Assembly (NCBI RefSeq): GCF_014529535.1
Contig: NW_023503555.1
Coordinates: 3,286,001 to 3,350,000 of the forward strand
DNA from: Bradysia coprophila
Lineage: Eukaryota; Arthropoda; Insecta; Diptera; Sciaridae
DNA length: 64,000 nt
Reading direction: 5' to 3'
The translations under genes and the position numbers were made by a program. Below are positions 10,993 to 23,406 of this stretch, piece after piece; positions within the stretch are counted from its first letter, which is position 1; each line of letters starts with the position of its first letter. Under the pieces are notes generated by a model, which saw only the letters and a program-made list of their open reading frames with translations, was not told where the DNA came from and did not search any database.

Positions 10993-13900
10993 ACATGAGA
11001 AATCTTATTTTAGAAGATAATAGAGCGCCTGTGAACCTTTTCGGTCGTCCTGTTCGAGTGAAGCGAGAGTGAGCCAGGTTTTATACAATAACTATTATCG
11101 GAATAATCTACACATGTTGTTGCTCATCTGTGTTGTTATATGCTGGACTAGTGTAACGTTAACAACTTAATTCATAACAAGTATCTACATACCGGCCCTA
11201 TAGTCTTATATCGAGCCAACCTGAAGAATCAATAAAACAATATCTCTTTGTCATTACTCAAGAGCACACGTTTTTGATTTAAGTTCCTAACCACGGAACC
11301 CTGGTGTTTTCTCACAATCTGTTTTCGACGGTGACAAATAGAAATAAACGATGATCTCTGGTTTTCACATTGGTTATATAGTAAAGGTGAAAAAACTATT
11401 GAAGTAAGAGATTTTTCATCAATCTTCATTCTTAAATCGAATGAAATACTAGAATTCATAATTGCTCAGATGATATGCTTTTCCTATCTGAACGGTTAAG
11501 TTGGCTTTTATGTACTTTTATGTATTTTAGTATCAGCAATAATCTAGTGTCCCTGAGTTGGTGCAACAGTGAGAGAGAAACACGGACATAAAGTTGTTTT
11601 TGTTTCAAAATAAAATGTAATTTCGTGCTCGCTGAAATGTATTGCAAGGTTTAAAGTTGTAGCGCGCTGACGCCCTTATGTATATTTTTCTCTCATCTCG
11701 ATCATAATTTCCCCACTTGCGTCCCAAATTACTACTTTAATTTCGCACAACATTACAATGAAGATGTGGGTAGACTCACTTTCGATTGATAACTTTGATC
11801 TTCCAATGCAAATTCAATTGTAAACTTAATGGATGACGGAACTGATTGGAAAAATTGGTGAGAGTATGAAAATTAAACGATAGTGAAATTTCCATTCGAA
11901 ATTTAATTTAATTTTGTGGCATGCAGCCTTGCTTTCAATTCATGTTCAATTTTAAATTGCGTTACCTTTTCTGATGGCATGCAAAAGTTAAAGTACGTGT
12001 ATAGTACAACACATCGAATAGATGTATGGAATATCATTTGTGTGTCGACAAAAATCCATTTTAGATTTTACTTAATTATTTTAATGTAAAATGCCACAGT
12101 GGTAACCTCACATACTCAATCTATATGAACTATGATATTGAACATAAAATAACATCAAAATGACCGAGCCAATCCATTAAATCTGGCATACCTCTGCCTC
12201 CATTCAACTTTTAACTACCATAATACATTTCGCAGCAGAGAACCATATTATTAAACCAAAAACCATAAATTTTGAATATTTTCCAAAAATATATATAAAT
12301 GAATGCTGTGAACCTAAACCTAAATAACGTTATTTTGAATATATCGAACGACTGCTGCATTCAGTGAGAAGTTGATGTTTTACACATAAATATTAACGGA
12401 GTGGGGGTGGTGGATGAATTTCGGTTTTTGGTAATGCAGCTGAATGAAAGGTTATTGTTTTATCATTAATATGTTCATCGGACGGGACACTTAACCATTT
12501 AAAATATTCGATAATAGGTTGGTTAGTTGACCATAATTGAACTGACCATATGACCATTTCGTGGAAAACAAACAAAAAATTCTGTAACCAGGGTACACTT
12601 TTAAATATTCGGGAAACTTAGTGACTCTCGCCAAGACATTTTGCGAATCGAGGAAATGTGGATTGATGTTAGTATAATGATACCACCTTCTTTGTGATCC
12701 ACTCAGAGATCACTTTCAAATCCTAAAAAAAAATGTTAAACTGACTGAATAGACTAGACAACATATCGATATCGTGGACAGAGTTCATTAGTCATATGTT
12801 ATCTGGAGCTCGCTCTATCAGTATGCTATTTGAAAAGGTTGAAAACTAATGAAGCAAAATATTTTGTAACAAATGAAGTAAAAGACTTGGAATTTCCACA
12901 GGTGGTGTGCTTACCGCATGTGAAACATTAACAATTTGAACGTAAAATTACCACAGAAGCTCCAAATAAAAAGCCAAAAAAGTCTAAGAAAGTGTTGTTT
13001 GCCAAAGTACTTTCAAATGTTTATCTTCAAGATGCACAGCAAAATCCCTACATTCGATCTTAAACCAGGAAACCGGCTTTCAAATTTGAACAAACAGTTC
13101 AGCTATAGGTTTAATGTAATATCTATAGACACAACACACGAGCTTTATAATATACAAGGAAATCTCTCTGTGTGTGAAATACGCTGTGTATAAATAGATG
13201 TGTACGCAAACATGATTTATGAACTTGAACTGATTATTACAATGATGCAGACAAAATAGAGCGTGCCAAAGCATACTGAACAATGATAATTAAATGAAAG
13301 TTATATTTTATCTTATGACCGCGCTGGTGTCGTGCGGCTGGATATCTTTCCTCAAAAGTGTCAGGATTTAGCAATTCTTCCTAAATAGCAATTGAACATG
13401 GCAGTGACTGTAATTAGCATCTGTTATTGAAACTGATGAGCTGTGGTTAACATGGTCTTTTATACCAAAAGATTTCACATCGCTGTGTGTTGAATAGATA
13501 GATATCATGAGTGACACGATAACAACACTATTGCTACTGCTGTGTTTAGGCAAAACAACGTATGGCAATGTTTGTGATTGGAAAAGTGGATTTTTTCTGT
13601 GGAATACAGCTTGAAACTTTCGAAATCTATTACTTCTTTTGATGTAAGCAATTTCGACTGATCGATGCAAGATCGTTTACTTCGTGGGTTTGAATGTGCA
13701 TTTTACTATACAAGATCAAGTAACTATAGCTTATCGTTTATTTTCTGCATTGCCAATTTCACGAAAATAGGCTCTGCTACGAAGGCAGTAGCAAGAGAAT
13801 TTTACAGTGGCTCCTCCATCGACGTAGAAGATTTCATGTTTTGTATTAAAAATTGTACATGGAAGGATCTACTGAACCCTTCGCTGATTAAAATTTGTTC

Positions 13901-15574
13901 AGGCGTCAGTAATTCTCACGTGAAATGCCTTAATACCGTAGCAACAAACCGAGACTTAAAAACAAACAAAATTTACTTCCTTCTCATAACGCCTGTGTTC
14001 CGGAACTTATTTTTTTCTGTTGATCGAATTATGAATATCCATTCCATTTATTCCAAAAAATGTTCCAATGTTCGTGTATTGAATGAGCTTTCGTTTAGTT
14101 TTATACGTTTCTGCATTCCTGCACAATTATGGGCTCTCCTACACACCGAGCATTGTATATATAAAATTCTTGCACGCAAATTCTAAGCGCTTAATACTGA
14201 AAAACAACCAACCGAACGGTAACAAACTTTGAAATTAATTTGTTTCGATGTTATCATTCCGTTTCAGTTCGTTTAAACATCCTGTTAACAATCTGATTTG
14301 AGTTTTGGAATTATTTCGCTAAAAGAGAAGTCATTTGCAGATTAAAGTTCAGATGCTTACGTAATACCCAACAATGCCTGGCAATAAGTTTAATGTTTCG
14401 TTTAAATGGATTTTTGTAGGCACACTGAATTAAGTGTGAATGTTGGTGAATTGTCGAATCAAAAGAGCTTTAATCATTGTGGGTGGTATGATGGGTGTTC
14501 GCTTTGAGCCATCGTGTTGCGACGAGTGAGTTAATTTATTTTTATTCTTTTTGCGTTTCAAGCTTTCAACTAGCACATAATTTTCGGGAAGATTTGAATT
14601 ATTTATTTGTCTTTAATTTGAATATATTTAACTCACATTTCTCTGTATAGTACTATCTGCCCGGCACCATTAACAGTAAACACGGCAGAAAAATATGTTT
14701 CATTTAATAAGCTCACCTCGTTCGTTTGCCTATTGTTGTAGCGCATTACTCTGTGTGCATATAAGCACACCGTTAAACGCTTTTTCCAAAAGTTTAAATC
14801 TTTTTTTTAATCCAATCGGATTACACTGTTTTTTTTTTTATATTCTGTTCAACTCTGATATGAATATACCGGTTGGATGTGTACCTATGCATGTTAAATG
14901 TTCATGTGTACATGCAGAAAAAAAAATTTAATTCCACATCGATTTGAAGTTTTCACGAAGCTCCCTATTACCAAATAACAACACAAAATTCATACCGAAC
15001 GAGAGCAGAACACAACAAAAATAAAAATAAAAAATTAGCATGCGGCTATGTAGTTTTAAATCCCCATTTATTGTTAGCATTTGTTTTAATAGGATTGCAT
15101 TTTCTGCAATCGGCATACGATTAAGGTTTACATTTAATTTTTTTTTGCAATCCGTGTGTGTTGTTATATGCTCATTTCATGTGGGTATTTAATTATCTGT
15201 TTATTGTTTAAGTATTTTAAAGCTAATAATGCTGATGATGATATTCAACGACTGTTCATCTCAATTTTTTCATTATTATTATTTTTAATTGCCCAACAAT
15301 AGATGCGATTTATAAAAAAAAAGTTTGTTAATTTTCCCCAAGGTTTTATATCCCTATTCATGTCCCCTTACAGCTTACACGCAAAACAATCTCATCTATC
15401 AAAGGCTTTCTACCTTTGGTTCTATAAAATTGGAAATTAAACAAAATTCTAAATTGGAGATGGGTTCAGGCCTCCCACGCTTTAAAAATCCTTCCATTTT
15501 ACAAGGTTTTTAGAATTACGTTGTAGGAGATTTAATGGAACATTTTCGTTCGCTGGGAACATTATATTTGTTAA
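10993..15574. other. Intergenic, no confident gene
   Basis: AT-rich. The longest frame is 13665-14186 on the plus strand (173 codons). It has no recognisable domain, signal peptide or splice structure, and may be chance. Around 13624-13645 lies a family D fragment (AATCTATTACTTCTTTTGAT). Confidence 0.4.
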
Positions 15575-16972
15575 AAGGCCCGTCATTGGGAAATGACAGG
15601 ACAGTTTCCCGAAAATGTATGGAAAATTTTATCACAAAAATTCACCGAAAAGATTCAAAGAAACTCACCCATGATGCTTTCCATTGTATTCGTGCACCGT
15701 CTCTTTATGTCCCCAAGGCATATTTAAACACTAAAGCACTTTTTACTCGATGCAAAATCAAAATTTTGTTTTTTGTTTTGTCGCTACAAAAACACAGAAA
15801 ATATTTCGACACAACTGTGACACTCCGCTACTATAAGTACTAGAATGAATGTTTGCTGTGTCCACTTCGGCGGTAAAATATTTTCATTCAAAAAAGTGTC
15901 CGACACTTCAACGATGGTAGACATTTATTAAAATTGTAACCTCTCCCACTTCTTTAGTAAGCTAACAAGACTTCGCTGAGTCTAATTATGCCACCTCTTC
16001 GAACAAAAATATCGGCTGAGGTCGAATAATTCTGCGCTGAGCTTTAACAAACCTCCGCTGAGCTCTAATAATTCTCCGCTGAGCTTTGACAAACCTCTAA
16101 TGAGTTCTAATAATTCTCCGCTAGGCTTCAGTAAGAGTCCGTCAGACCTTAGCACGTTGTAGTAAGGCAATGAAGCTAACCGAACACTCAATAAGCATCA
16201 GCGGATACCTAATAATTGTTGCTATGATTTAATAAGACTCCACTTAGCTTTGGCAGATCTCCGCTGAGTGTCCGATTCGCTCCATTAAGCCTTACACTGC
16301 AACTTGCTTAGGCCTAACGGACACTTCCTGATGCCTAGCGGAGAATTATTAGAGCTCAGCGGAGGTTTGTTAAAGCTCAGCGGAGAATTATTAGAACTCA
16401 GCCGATATTTTTATTCAAAGAGGTGGCATAATTAGACTTCGCGAAGTCTTCTTAGCTTACTAAAGAGGAACGAACATTTATTTACGCTCAGCGCAGTCTT
16501 ACGAGAGGCTATATTTTTAATAAATGCTCTTCCATCGTTGAGAGAATGTCCGCTGAGCTCTCGTAAAGCTTTAAAAAATGGTCGATGAGCATTATTAAAT
16601 GTATACGCTACCCTTTGTCAACCGTTTGATGATTGTTTTTAAATGTCCGACACTTTTTTGAATGAAAATATTTTACCGCCGAAGTGAACACAGCAAACAT
16701 TGATTCTAGTACTTATAGTCGCGGAGTGTCACAGTTGTGTCGAAATATTTTCTGTGTTTTTGTCGCGACAAAACAAAAAAAAACTTTGTTTTTGCATCGA
16801 GTAAAAAGTGTTTTAGTGTTTAAATATGCCTTGGGGACATAAAGAGACGGTGCACGAATACAATGGAAAGCATCATGGGTGAGTTTCTTTGAATCTTTTC
16901 GGTGAATTTTTGTGATAAAATTTTCCATACATTTTCGGGAAACTGTCCTGTCATTTCCCAATGACGGGCCTT
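15575..16972. mobile_element. Giant foldback element, 1.4 kb
   Basis: The outer arms (15575 to about 15915, and about 16640-16972) are nearly identical inverted copies, starting AAGGCCCGTCATTGGGAAAT and ending in its inverse. Pairing continues inward through imperfect repeats built on CCGCTGAGCTCTAATAATT (15960-16130), which reappear inverted at 16330-16480, so most of the 1.4 kb can fold back on itself. Because the arms match, the same short peptide (starting near GPSLGNDRTVSRKC) reads from both strands; that is a by-product of symmetry and not evidence of two genes. The architecture, long inverted arms with internal short repeats, resembles foldback transposons such as Drosophila FB. No transposase is seen. 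Confidence 0.8.
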
Positions 16973-18602
16973 CAACCTTTTACGTTTCATTGTACAAATA
17001 GCTCGATGTGGAAGGCCACATTTGTTAAGATAAATTCGTCATTGAACGAATGTATATTAATTCCCATTTTTTTTGCTATTGCTGGGAAGTCTCTATTTCT
17101 TGTAACATCCTTGATTTCCTCCGTGCAAAGTATTGTCTTGTTCGTTCCAATATGTAGCAAAATTAAACTCACGTTGTAGCATACTCCACGTTGTAGCCTC
17201 TTCGACTATTCCATTTCCGATCCTGCAAAATCGGCTTGGTAGATTTTGCAGGATCGGAAATGGAATCTAGAAAAGTTGGAGTCATTCAAAGGTTTCAAAA
17301 AGCTTTAAGTCTAACTTTGGACATTTTCCTTTTCCTACACTAAAAGCTAATTTCAAAGGACAGGAAAGTTTTCCAACATATTTCATAATTCGATCGAGCT
17401 ATCACCACTGTACTGACCGAAAATGTTTAGAATTAAATAAAAAGCGTTTTCAGTTTAAAAATTCTGATTTACAATAGTTTAATGATTTTTTAGGAGTTTT
17501 AGGAGATTTTAATAGCATTTTTGAAATATTAGGATGTGTGGAAGGGCTGTGAGTTTTCCCTCATGGAAAACCGTTTGCTCCCGCTTTATCATATCCTTTT
17601 CCAAAATTCATAGCAAATATTGGGTATATTGGAAAACTAATTTCGGTTCCGGAGTCCCATGCAATAATGCGCAAAACGCTAACATTTTATTTTACTAAAA
17701 TTCTCAGAGGAAAAATTAAATTATTTTTTCTTGATTTTGCTAACTCTGGCTTTATTTCAACAACCTATATTCGCGAAATAGCGAAGCGTTCTTTTTATTA
17801 AAAACCTGTAATTTGTATAAAAAAATTCCAAGTCTTCTGTAGACCTGCAACCCAAAAGTACTGTGTGTAGAACGATAGTGTGTGAGGCCAGCTTCAACAC
17901 CGCTTAGTCAGACCTGCAGAACATCCATGTTGTAGGGAAGACGAATTCTCCAAACATTTGCCACATTTATGGCCATAACTCTCGTGGGTGTACTTGCACA
18001 AACAATGTTCTATAATTCATACTTCTTGAGTTATTGTAAAAAAAACTGATTTGACCCTTTTACTCTCAAAATAAAAATTTAATTGAAAGAATTAGGGGTA
18101 TGTATTCTCTAGAATTGAATGACGAGCACAACGAGCTACCATACTGATTTACAAAGTTAATAAAATCACTTGAATTCTTCGCGTTATCACTCTAAAGTGT
18201 TCTCAGCATGAGTGTAAAATTCTATCTGGTTTTTGTGCTTTAAACAAGCTTATTAAGCCATGCTCAAAATTTCGTCATAGCCGGATTCTCCTCACGTATG
18301 CATTTAAGAGATAACCACTTGTAGCTTGATTAATGGTAAATGTAGTTTCGTTGGGAGGCTGAGACTACAAGCCGGGAATAATTTTGAACCGCTGTAGACT
18401 TCAAGAGAGATGGTTTTGTAAAAAGTAATTTTTGGATTATTGCTAGAGATAATACAACTATACTTTCACGACCATTCATCAGCTTTGTCCATCAATTTAA
18501 GAATTAAAATTCTCAAAGTCCGTGGATCCGTGGATCGTCTGATCTTTTGTACCACTGCTCTACAAATTTCACTACCAACTCATCCAAGTCGAACTAATAT
18601 AA
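16973..18602. other. Intergenic with one perfect hairpin
   Basis: No gene is supported. A minus-strand frame at 16987-17172 reads somewhat like protein (NRDFPAIAKKMGINIHSF) but is short and unplaced, possibly a decayed transposon fragment. The hairpin at 17208-17266 is listed separately. Confidence 0.4.
17208..17266. repeat. Perfect 25-bp hairpin, 9-nt loop
   Basis: ATTCCATTTCCGATCCTGCA... (17208-17232) is the exact inverse of 17242-17266, with loop GGCTTGGTA. It is a compact, mismatch-free stem in the size range of a small-RNA precursor arm or a solo foldback. Confidence 0.75.
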
Positions 18603-19420
18603 TTCTGGCACATGCTATTCGCAGTCAACTGTCAATAGTCAATATTGATGATATATTCGCAGTCAACTGCGAATAGTCAATATGAATGCTATTCGCAGAC
18701 TAATTGTGCCTTCACATTGATGATAAATGATTTCGCGCAGCGCAAAATCATTTATCATCAATGTGAAGGCACAATTAGTCTGCGAATAGCATTCATATTG
18801 ACTTTTTTTAGAATTTGTGATTCAAGTTTTGTAAAGGGGCGCAAGAGTCTGTACAATCGCAGTTTGCAATAGGCAGCAAAAATCTGTAATGTCACAGTTT
18901 GTAAAAGGGATCAACACTCTGTAATAATACAGTTCGTAAAATGGAGTGACAGTCTTTACTGTCACAGTTTGTAAAAGGGATCAACAGTCTGTTATGTCAT
19001 AGTTTGTACTTTGTAAAAGCGATCAACACTCTGTGTTACAGTTTATAAAGTGGAGCGACATTCTCTAATGTTACAGTTTGCAAAAGAGAGCGACAATCCG
19101 TAATGATGCAGTTGGTAAAAGGGAGGATCAATCCCTAGCTTTACACTTTGTATATGTGACCAACAGTCGCCAAAGCTTATACAATGGATAATCAGTTTCT
19201 TTCGTTGCATTTTGAAATATATATATTTTACAAATTATCGAAAAAATCTAATTTTTTGACTGAACGAATTTTCTTTGTTTAACAAACCAACAATCGTCCC
19301 AACTTGCTCTACTTTTATTTTAGAAGATATTTTTAGTTATTTACAATTTTTCAAATAAGTAACTGCGAATAGCATTAATATTGACTATTCGTACGAATAG
19401 CATTAATATTGACTATTTGA
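18603..19420. mobile_element. Composite element: perfect palindrome plus minisatellite
   Basis: The words CTATTCGCAGTCAACT and GTCAATATTGAT occur at the left end, and GCGAATAGCATTAATATTGAC occurs twice at the right end (about 19365-19410), framing the unit. Inside, 18676-18733 and 18745-18802 form a 58-bp mismatch-free inverted repeat around CGCGCAGCGCA. Next come about eight degenerate direct repeats of about 41-45 bp (consensus near ACAGTTTGTAAAAGGGATCA then ACAGTCTGTAATGT) at about 18831-19180. No coding frame fits the structure. Confidence 0.7.
18831..19180. repeat. Degenerate minisatellite, unit about 41-45 bp
   Basis: About eight imperfect direct units each carry a CAGTTTGTAAAA-like word followed by GGGATCAACAGTCTGTAATG-like sequence. 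Units are contiguous and diverged, with no unique spacers, so this is not a CRISPR array. Confidence 0.7.
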
Positions 19421-20422
19421 AGATGACTGCGACTAGTCACTTCGTATAATTCTTGGGTGACTGAGGTACCAGGTATGTATCACTCAACTGTCCTGATGAA
19501 TATTTTTCCTTATATACAATTTTCTGACTATTTGATTGTATGTATGAACATCAAAAGTGCATCAATTTGCCGTGTTTTACTTCTCCTGTATAAGAAGAGC
19601 CAGTCAAGTTAAACTTGCTGCACCTTACAAATATTTTAAATGACATTAAACAACGAATTACTATTAATTTTCTGCTAGGTCTAATATTGGATAACATCAG
19701 AAGAGGAGGGCTGTATTCACTCTCGTCAACATAAAAATTTGGAACCTCGTACTTATAGTGTTTTACGTGCTTCTGGTCGGTAAATATAAAAATATTAAAA
19801 ATCTCTGGGCAATTTGGTCCTTTTCATACAGCAAAATGCATATTAAAAAAATTGAAGTACAAGATTTGAGATCAACCGATTTCTTTGATCAATGAAAGTA
19901 ATGATAGTAATACTGGTCATATGCTTGTCGTCTGTAATACAGTCGGTCACAGTCGACCCAGATAATATGACCAGTGTAATTATCGAATAAGTAATCTCTT
20001 TCGATCTAAACATTTTCGGGATGTTGAAACAAAATCTTTTACTTCAATTCGTGTTAACATTTTATTTTATATTTATTACCCTACACTACTCAGAGCTCAT
20101 CGTTTATTTTTTCATGGTTGTTCATAGCAGATAAACCAATTTATTATACATCTTTGACAGAAACAAAATACCATGAATTGATAACGTTTTGTTTATAAAC
20201 CGTATCATAGAAATAAGAGATCAACACACAAATGGCAACACAAACACCAATGTGATGCTTAGAAAGTCGACATTTCATTTTCTTTTATGTTATTCATTAC
20301 ACTATCAGCATCCGCTGATGAACGTACTGCTACTTGTTTTATTGTGATCGCATAATCGTCAATATTTAAGCCGGGAAATTTTATCGTGTGCATTTACATA
20401 AGTCGTACAACAACAATCAGAA
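19421..20422. other. Intergenic upstream of TKFC
   Basis: AT-rich. It includes a reverse copy of family D at 20031-20115. The TKFC promoter must lie in the last few hundred bases, but I cannot pick out a TATA box with confidence. Confidence 0.4.
20031..20115 (-). repeat. Dispersed repeat family D, reverse copy
   Basis: AAATCTTTTACTTCAATT followed by CTCAGAGCTCATCGTTTATT matches the copy at 59658-59756 word for word over much of its length. Confidence 0.5.
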
Positions 20423-23014
20423 ATGGATAGTAACGCCAACATTGGTCTAACTAACGTTCAAAACTGTTTATCGGCCTATGTTTCCATCAATAACAATTTA
20501 AGGCATTATCGGAACACAAATGTCGTAGTTCGCAGTGATATTGAATCATTGCAACCGAACATTGTTCGAATAATTACTGGAGGCGGATCGGGTCATGAGC
20601 CAGCACATTCAGGATATGTGGGAGATGGTATGTTATGAACTTGAGCTTTCAACAATCATCATTTTACTTTAACCGTGTACAGGGAAACTGAAAGTGTTCA
20701 AAGTGCATAATCAGATTATTAATGATTGCTATTTATACACCGAACAGAACACGCGAATTGTTTGTATCATAATGTACGCGATGTGATGTTGCATGAAGTT
20801 CGCATAATCTCGTCTGTGTATAATTGTGTAGATAGAGTGGTGTTTGGTATTCGGAACAGTAGTAAAGATGTTGATAGACGTTCCGTATACAATCGAAGCT
20901 TTTGTGGATTGTGTAAGATGCAGTGCTGTTTCTGTGTGCGCGCGTATCAATTACTATAACAATGTTTGTTATCGTATCTGACGAAGCACCCGTGTAAAGT
21001 TAAGGTTGTGACCGTTTTACATGTTTAACAGTACTAATCGATCCATGGGGGATTTCAAGGATTTCTACAACTTTGGATAGGAGGGTTGCCATAACACCGA
21101 GTAAACAGATAATTATGCTCTCGTTTATGAAAGAACTTAAATCATTCGGATGCCACCTCTACGTCTTAGTTAACGTTGTCCCTTTCCCGTTTCCAGGAAT
21201 GATCACGGCCGCTGTCTGTGGGGAAATTTTCGCCTCACCGAGTGTACTGAACATATTGAGTGCAATCCTGTCAGTCGCTAAGCCAGGCACTCCCGTACTC
21301 CTCATTGTCACGAACTACACAGGAGATCGTCTGAATTTCGGTCTGGCTGGGGAAATTGCCAAAACGAGATACGGATACGACGTCGAAATGTTACTGGTCG
21401 ACGACGATTGTGCCATAGAAAATGTGCGAAAAAGTGTGGGAAAACGCGGGCTGGCTGGAACGGTACTTATTCATAAAATTGCTGGAGCCATGGCAGCTAG
21501 AGGTTCAGCTTTGAAAGAGATTCACGATTTTTGTGGTGAATTACTGAAAAATGGACGACTTGTAACGGTTGGATTTACGTTTACCAGTGCCAGTGATCGA
21601 ATTACGTCAATTGAAATTGGACGAGGTGTTCACGGTGAACCAGGAATCATGAAACTTGAAGATGAGCCCAATTTTGAGCGCATCATTGAAATTGTTATGG
21701 AAAAGTTGTTGAAGAAAGCGGCGTGTGGAGGCAGGAAATCGAAAATTGTGTTGATGTTCAACAATTTGGGAGGAACATCACAGTTTACAATGTCAACATT
21801 TGCATATTCATTCATGCAACGAGCGAAAAATCACTTCGACACTCAATTGGTGCTGCAGGGTGAATTCATGACCTCTTTGCATGCCGAAGGAATTTCTGTA
21901 ACAATTTTGCATCTACTCGATGACGACAAAGACACCATAATCGACCATATCAAATATCCGGTAAAGATTGCAGCCAACGTGCCGTTCAACATCAATCGTG
22001 GTTTTGATCTTCCTGGTGATCGCGATAGTCGCAGTCTTGTGTCGACAAATATTTTTGAAAAAGCAAATCTTGACCAACGATTCTACCGAATCAAATACGA
22101 TGGAAAAGCGAAAGAGGCTTGTAATAGAGCAGTGGCAGGTGCTTGTATGAAATTACTTGAAAATAGAAATGTTTTGAACGAAATGGATGCGGAGTTCGGC
22201 GATAGGTAAGTGTTAAGGAATCTCTATAAATGCCTAGTAAATTCTGCCTTCTAATTTCTGATTTCGGATCACTTCACCTCTCTTCATATTTCATCGTTAT
22301 CTTCTCAAACAGCTCAGAGACCACTTAGTCCATACCTTATTCTGCCGTTGCATGTTGATAACCCAAAACTTTTCGATTTTGTTTTACTTCTAGCGACACC
22401 GGATCACTAATAGCTACAGGTGCCAGTACTGTACATCAAGCCCTAATTAATAACGAAATTGACGTCGCACATCCAGCCGTAATGTTACACAATTTAAGTG
22501 AAGTGTTGCAGAAAAATATGGGAGGATCATTAGGAGCACTGCTGTGTATCTTCCTACAAGCTGCTCCAGCAGCTGCCCATTCTAATGCAGACAGTATGCA
22601 ATTCTGGCTATCCGCCTTGAAACTAGGAATAAGCGCCGTCCAGAAATACGGACTGGCTGACTTGGGCGACAGAACGATGTTGGACGCATTACAATGCGGA
22701 GTGGAACAGTTTGAGCTGAAAGTTGGTGAGAATCAGAATGTTTTTAAGGCGGTTACCGCTTTTGCTGCGGGTTGTGAGCAAGGAGCAAACAACACTAAGA
22801 ACATGATGCCGAAATCCGGTCGTGCTGCGTATGTTTTCTCCGAGGGAAAAACGTTTACGGCGGAAGTAAATGATCCAGGTGAGGAAATGGTTCGGTTGGT
22901 ATCGGGATGATGTGTTGTTCAATGTACCATTTTTACTTCGCAGGTGCCCAAGTTATCGCAATTATTGCCCGAGAAGTATGTCGTGAAATTAGGCAGACCT
23001 TTGATCAGCAGTAA
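20423..23014 (+). CDS. TKFC: Triokinase/FMN cyclase (dihydroxyacetone kinase)
   Basis: Exons are 20423-20627, 21197-22205, 22394-22878 and 22944-23014; all junctions are GT..AG and in phase, giving 589 aa (human TKFC is 575). The family phosphorylates dihydroxyacetone and glyceraldehyde with ATP in the cytosol, feeding fructose carbons into glycolysis, and can cleave FAD to cyclic FMN. The N-terminal DhaK domain (about 1-345) shows GGGSGHEP (53-60), NYTGD with Asp112, and GVHGEPG with His214, the position of the histidine that binds substrate covalently in this family. The C-terminal DhaL domain (about 385-589) has the metal/nucleotide motif MDAEFGDSDTG, where the usual GDGD is GDSD across an exon junction, and a GGSLGALL turn. 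The start is the first ATG in frame with this domain. An AATAAA lies 37 nt past the stop. The mei-217-like gene follows on the same strand. Confidence 0.93.
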
Positions 23015-23050
23015 ATGAATAATCTCGGATCAACTGTCGCGTCGGTAGTA

Positions 23051-23056
23051 AATAAA
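23051..23056 (+). terminator. Poly(A) signal of TKFC
   Basis: AATAAA sits 37 nt downstream of the TKFC stop codon and is the first such hexamer on this strand after the gene. Confidence 0.65.
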
Positions 23057-23406
23057 TCATAACGATTCTCGAAAAGTTTGTTTTGCTATACCTACACTGC
23101 CTAGCCTATCCACAACTGTTTTCAATATCAGGAAAATCTTGTTTTAAAAGCGGTGCTGGTACAAGAGTCCAATGGAACTAGAGACAAGGTACTAACGTCA
23201 TCTTCAACGCACCCGCAATTTCAACAGGATCATGTGAAGCTTCAAGTGTACCAAGTGTATCTACCCAAAATGTTTTACCTGAAAGAATTTTTACCGCAAT
23301 CACGGCTCTTGTATCAATGCGGCTGAGCACCGTCACATGAACAACATTTTCGAAAATTTCTACTTCAATCCATTCTTCAACAAGCTTCATAACGAGTCGG
23401 TTCACA

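Noticed and set aside
13665-14186. 173-codon plus-strand frame
   Set aside because: It is the longest frame of the left third, but it has no domain, no signal peptide and no neighbouring exon, and the composition is ordinary for AT-rich DNA.
15535-16961. Two identical peptides read from opposite strands
   Set aside because: They arise from the symmetric arms of the giant foldback and not from a duplicated gene.
18831-19180. CRISPR-like array
   Set aside because: The repeats are degenerate and contiguous with no unique spacers, and the genome is eukaryotic.
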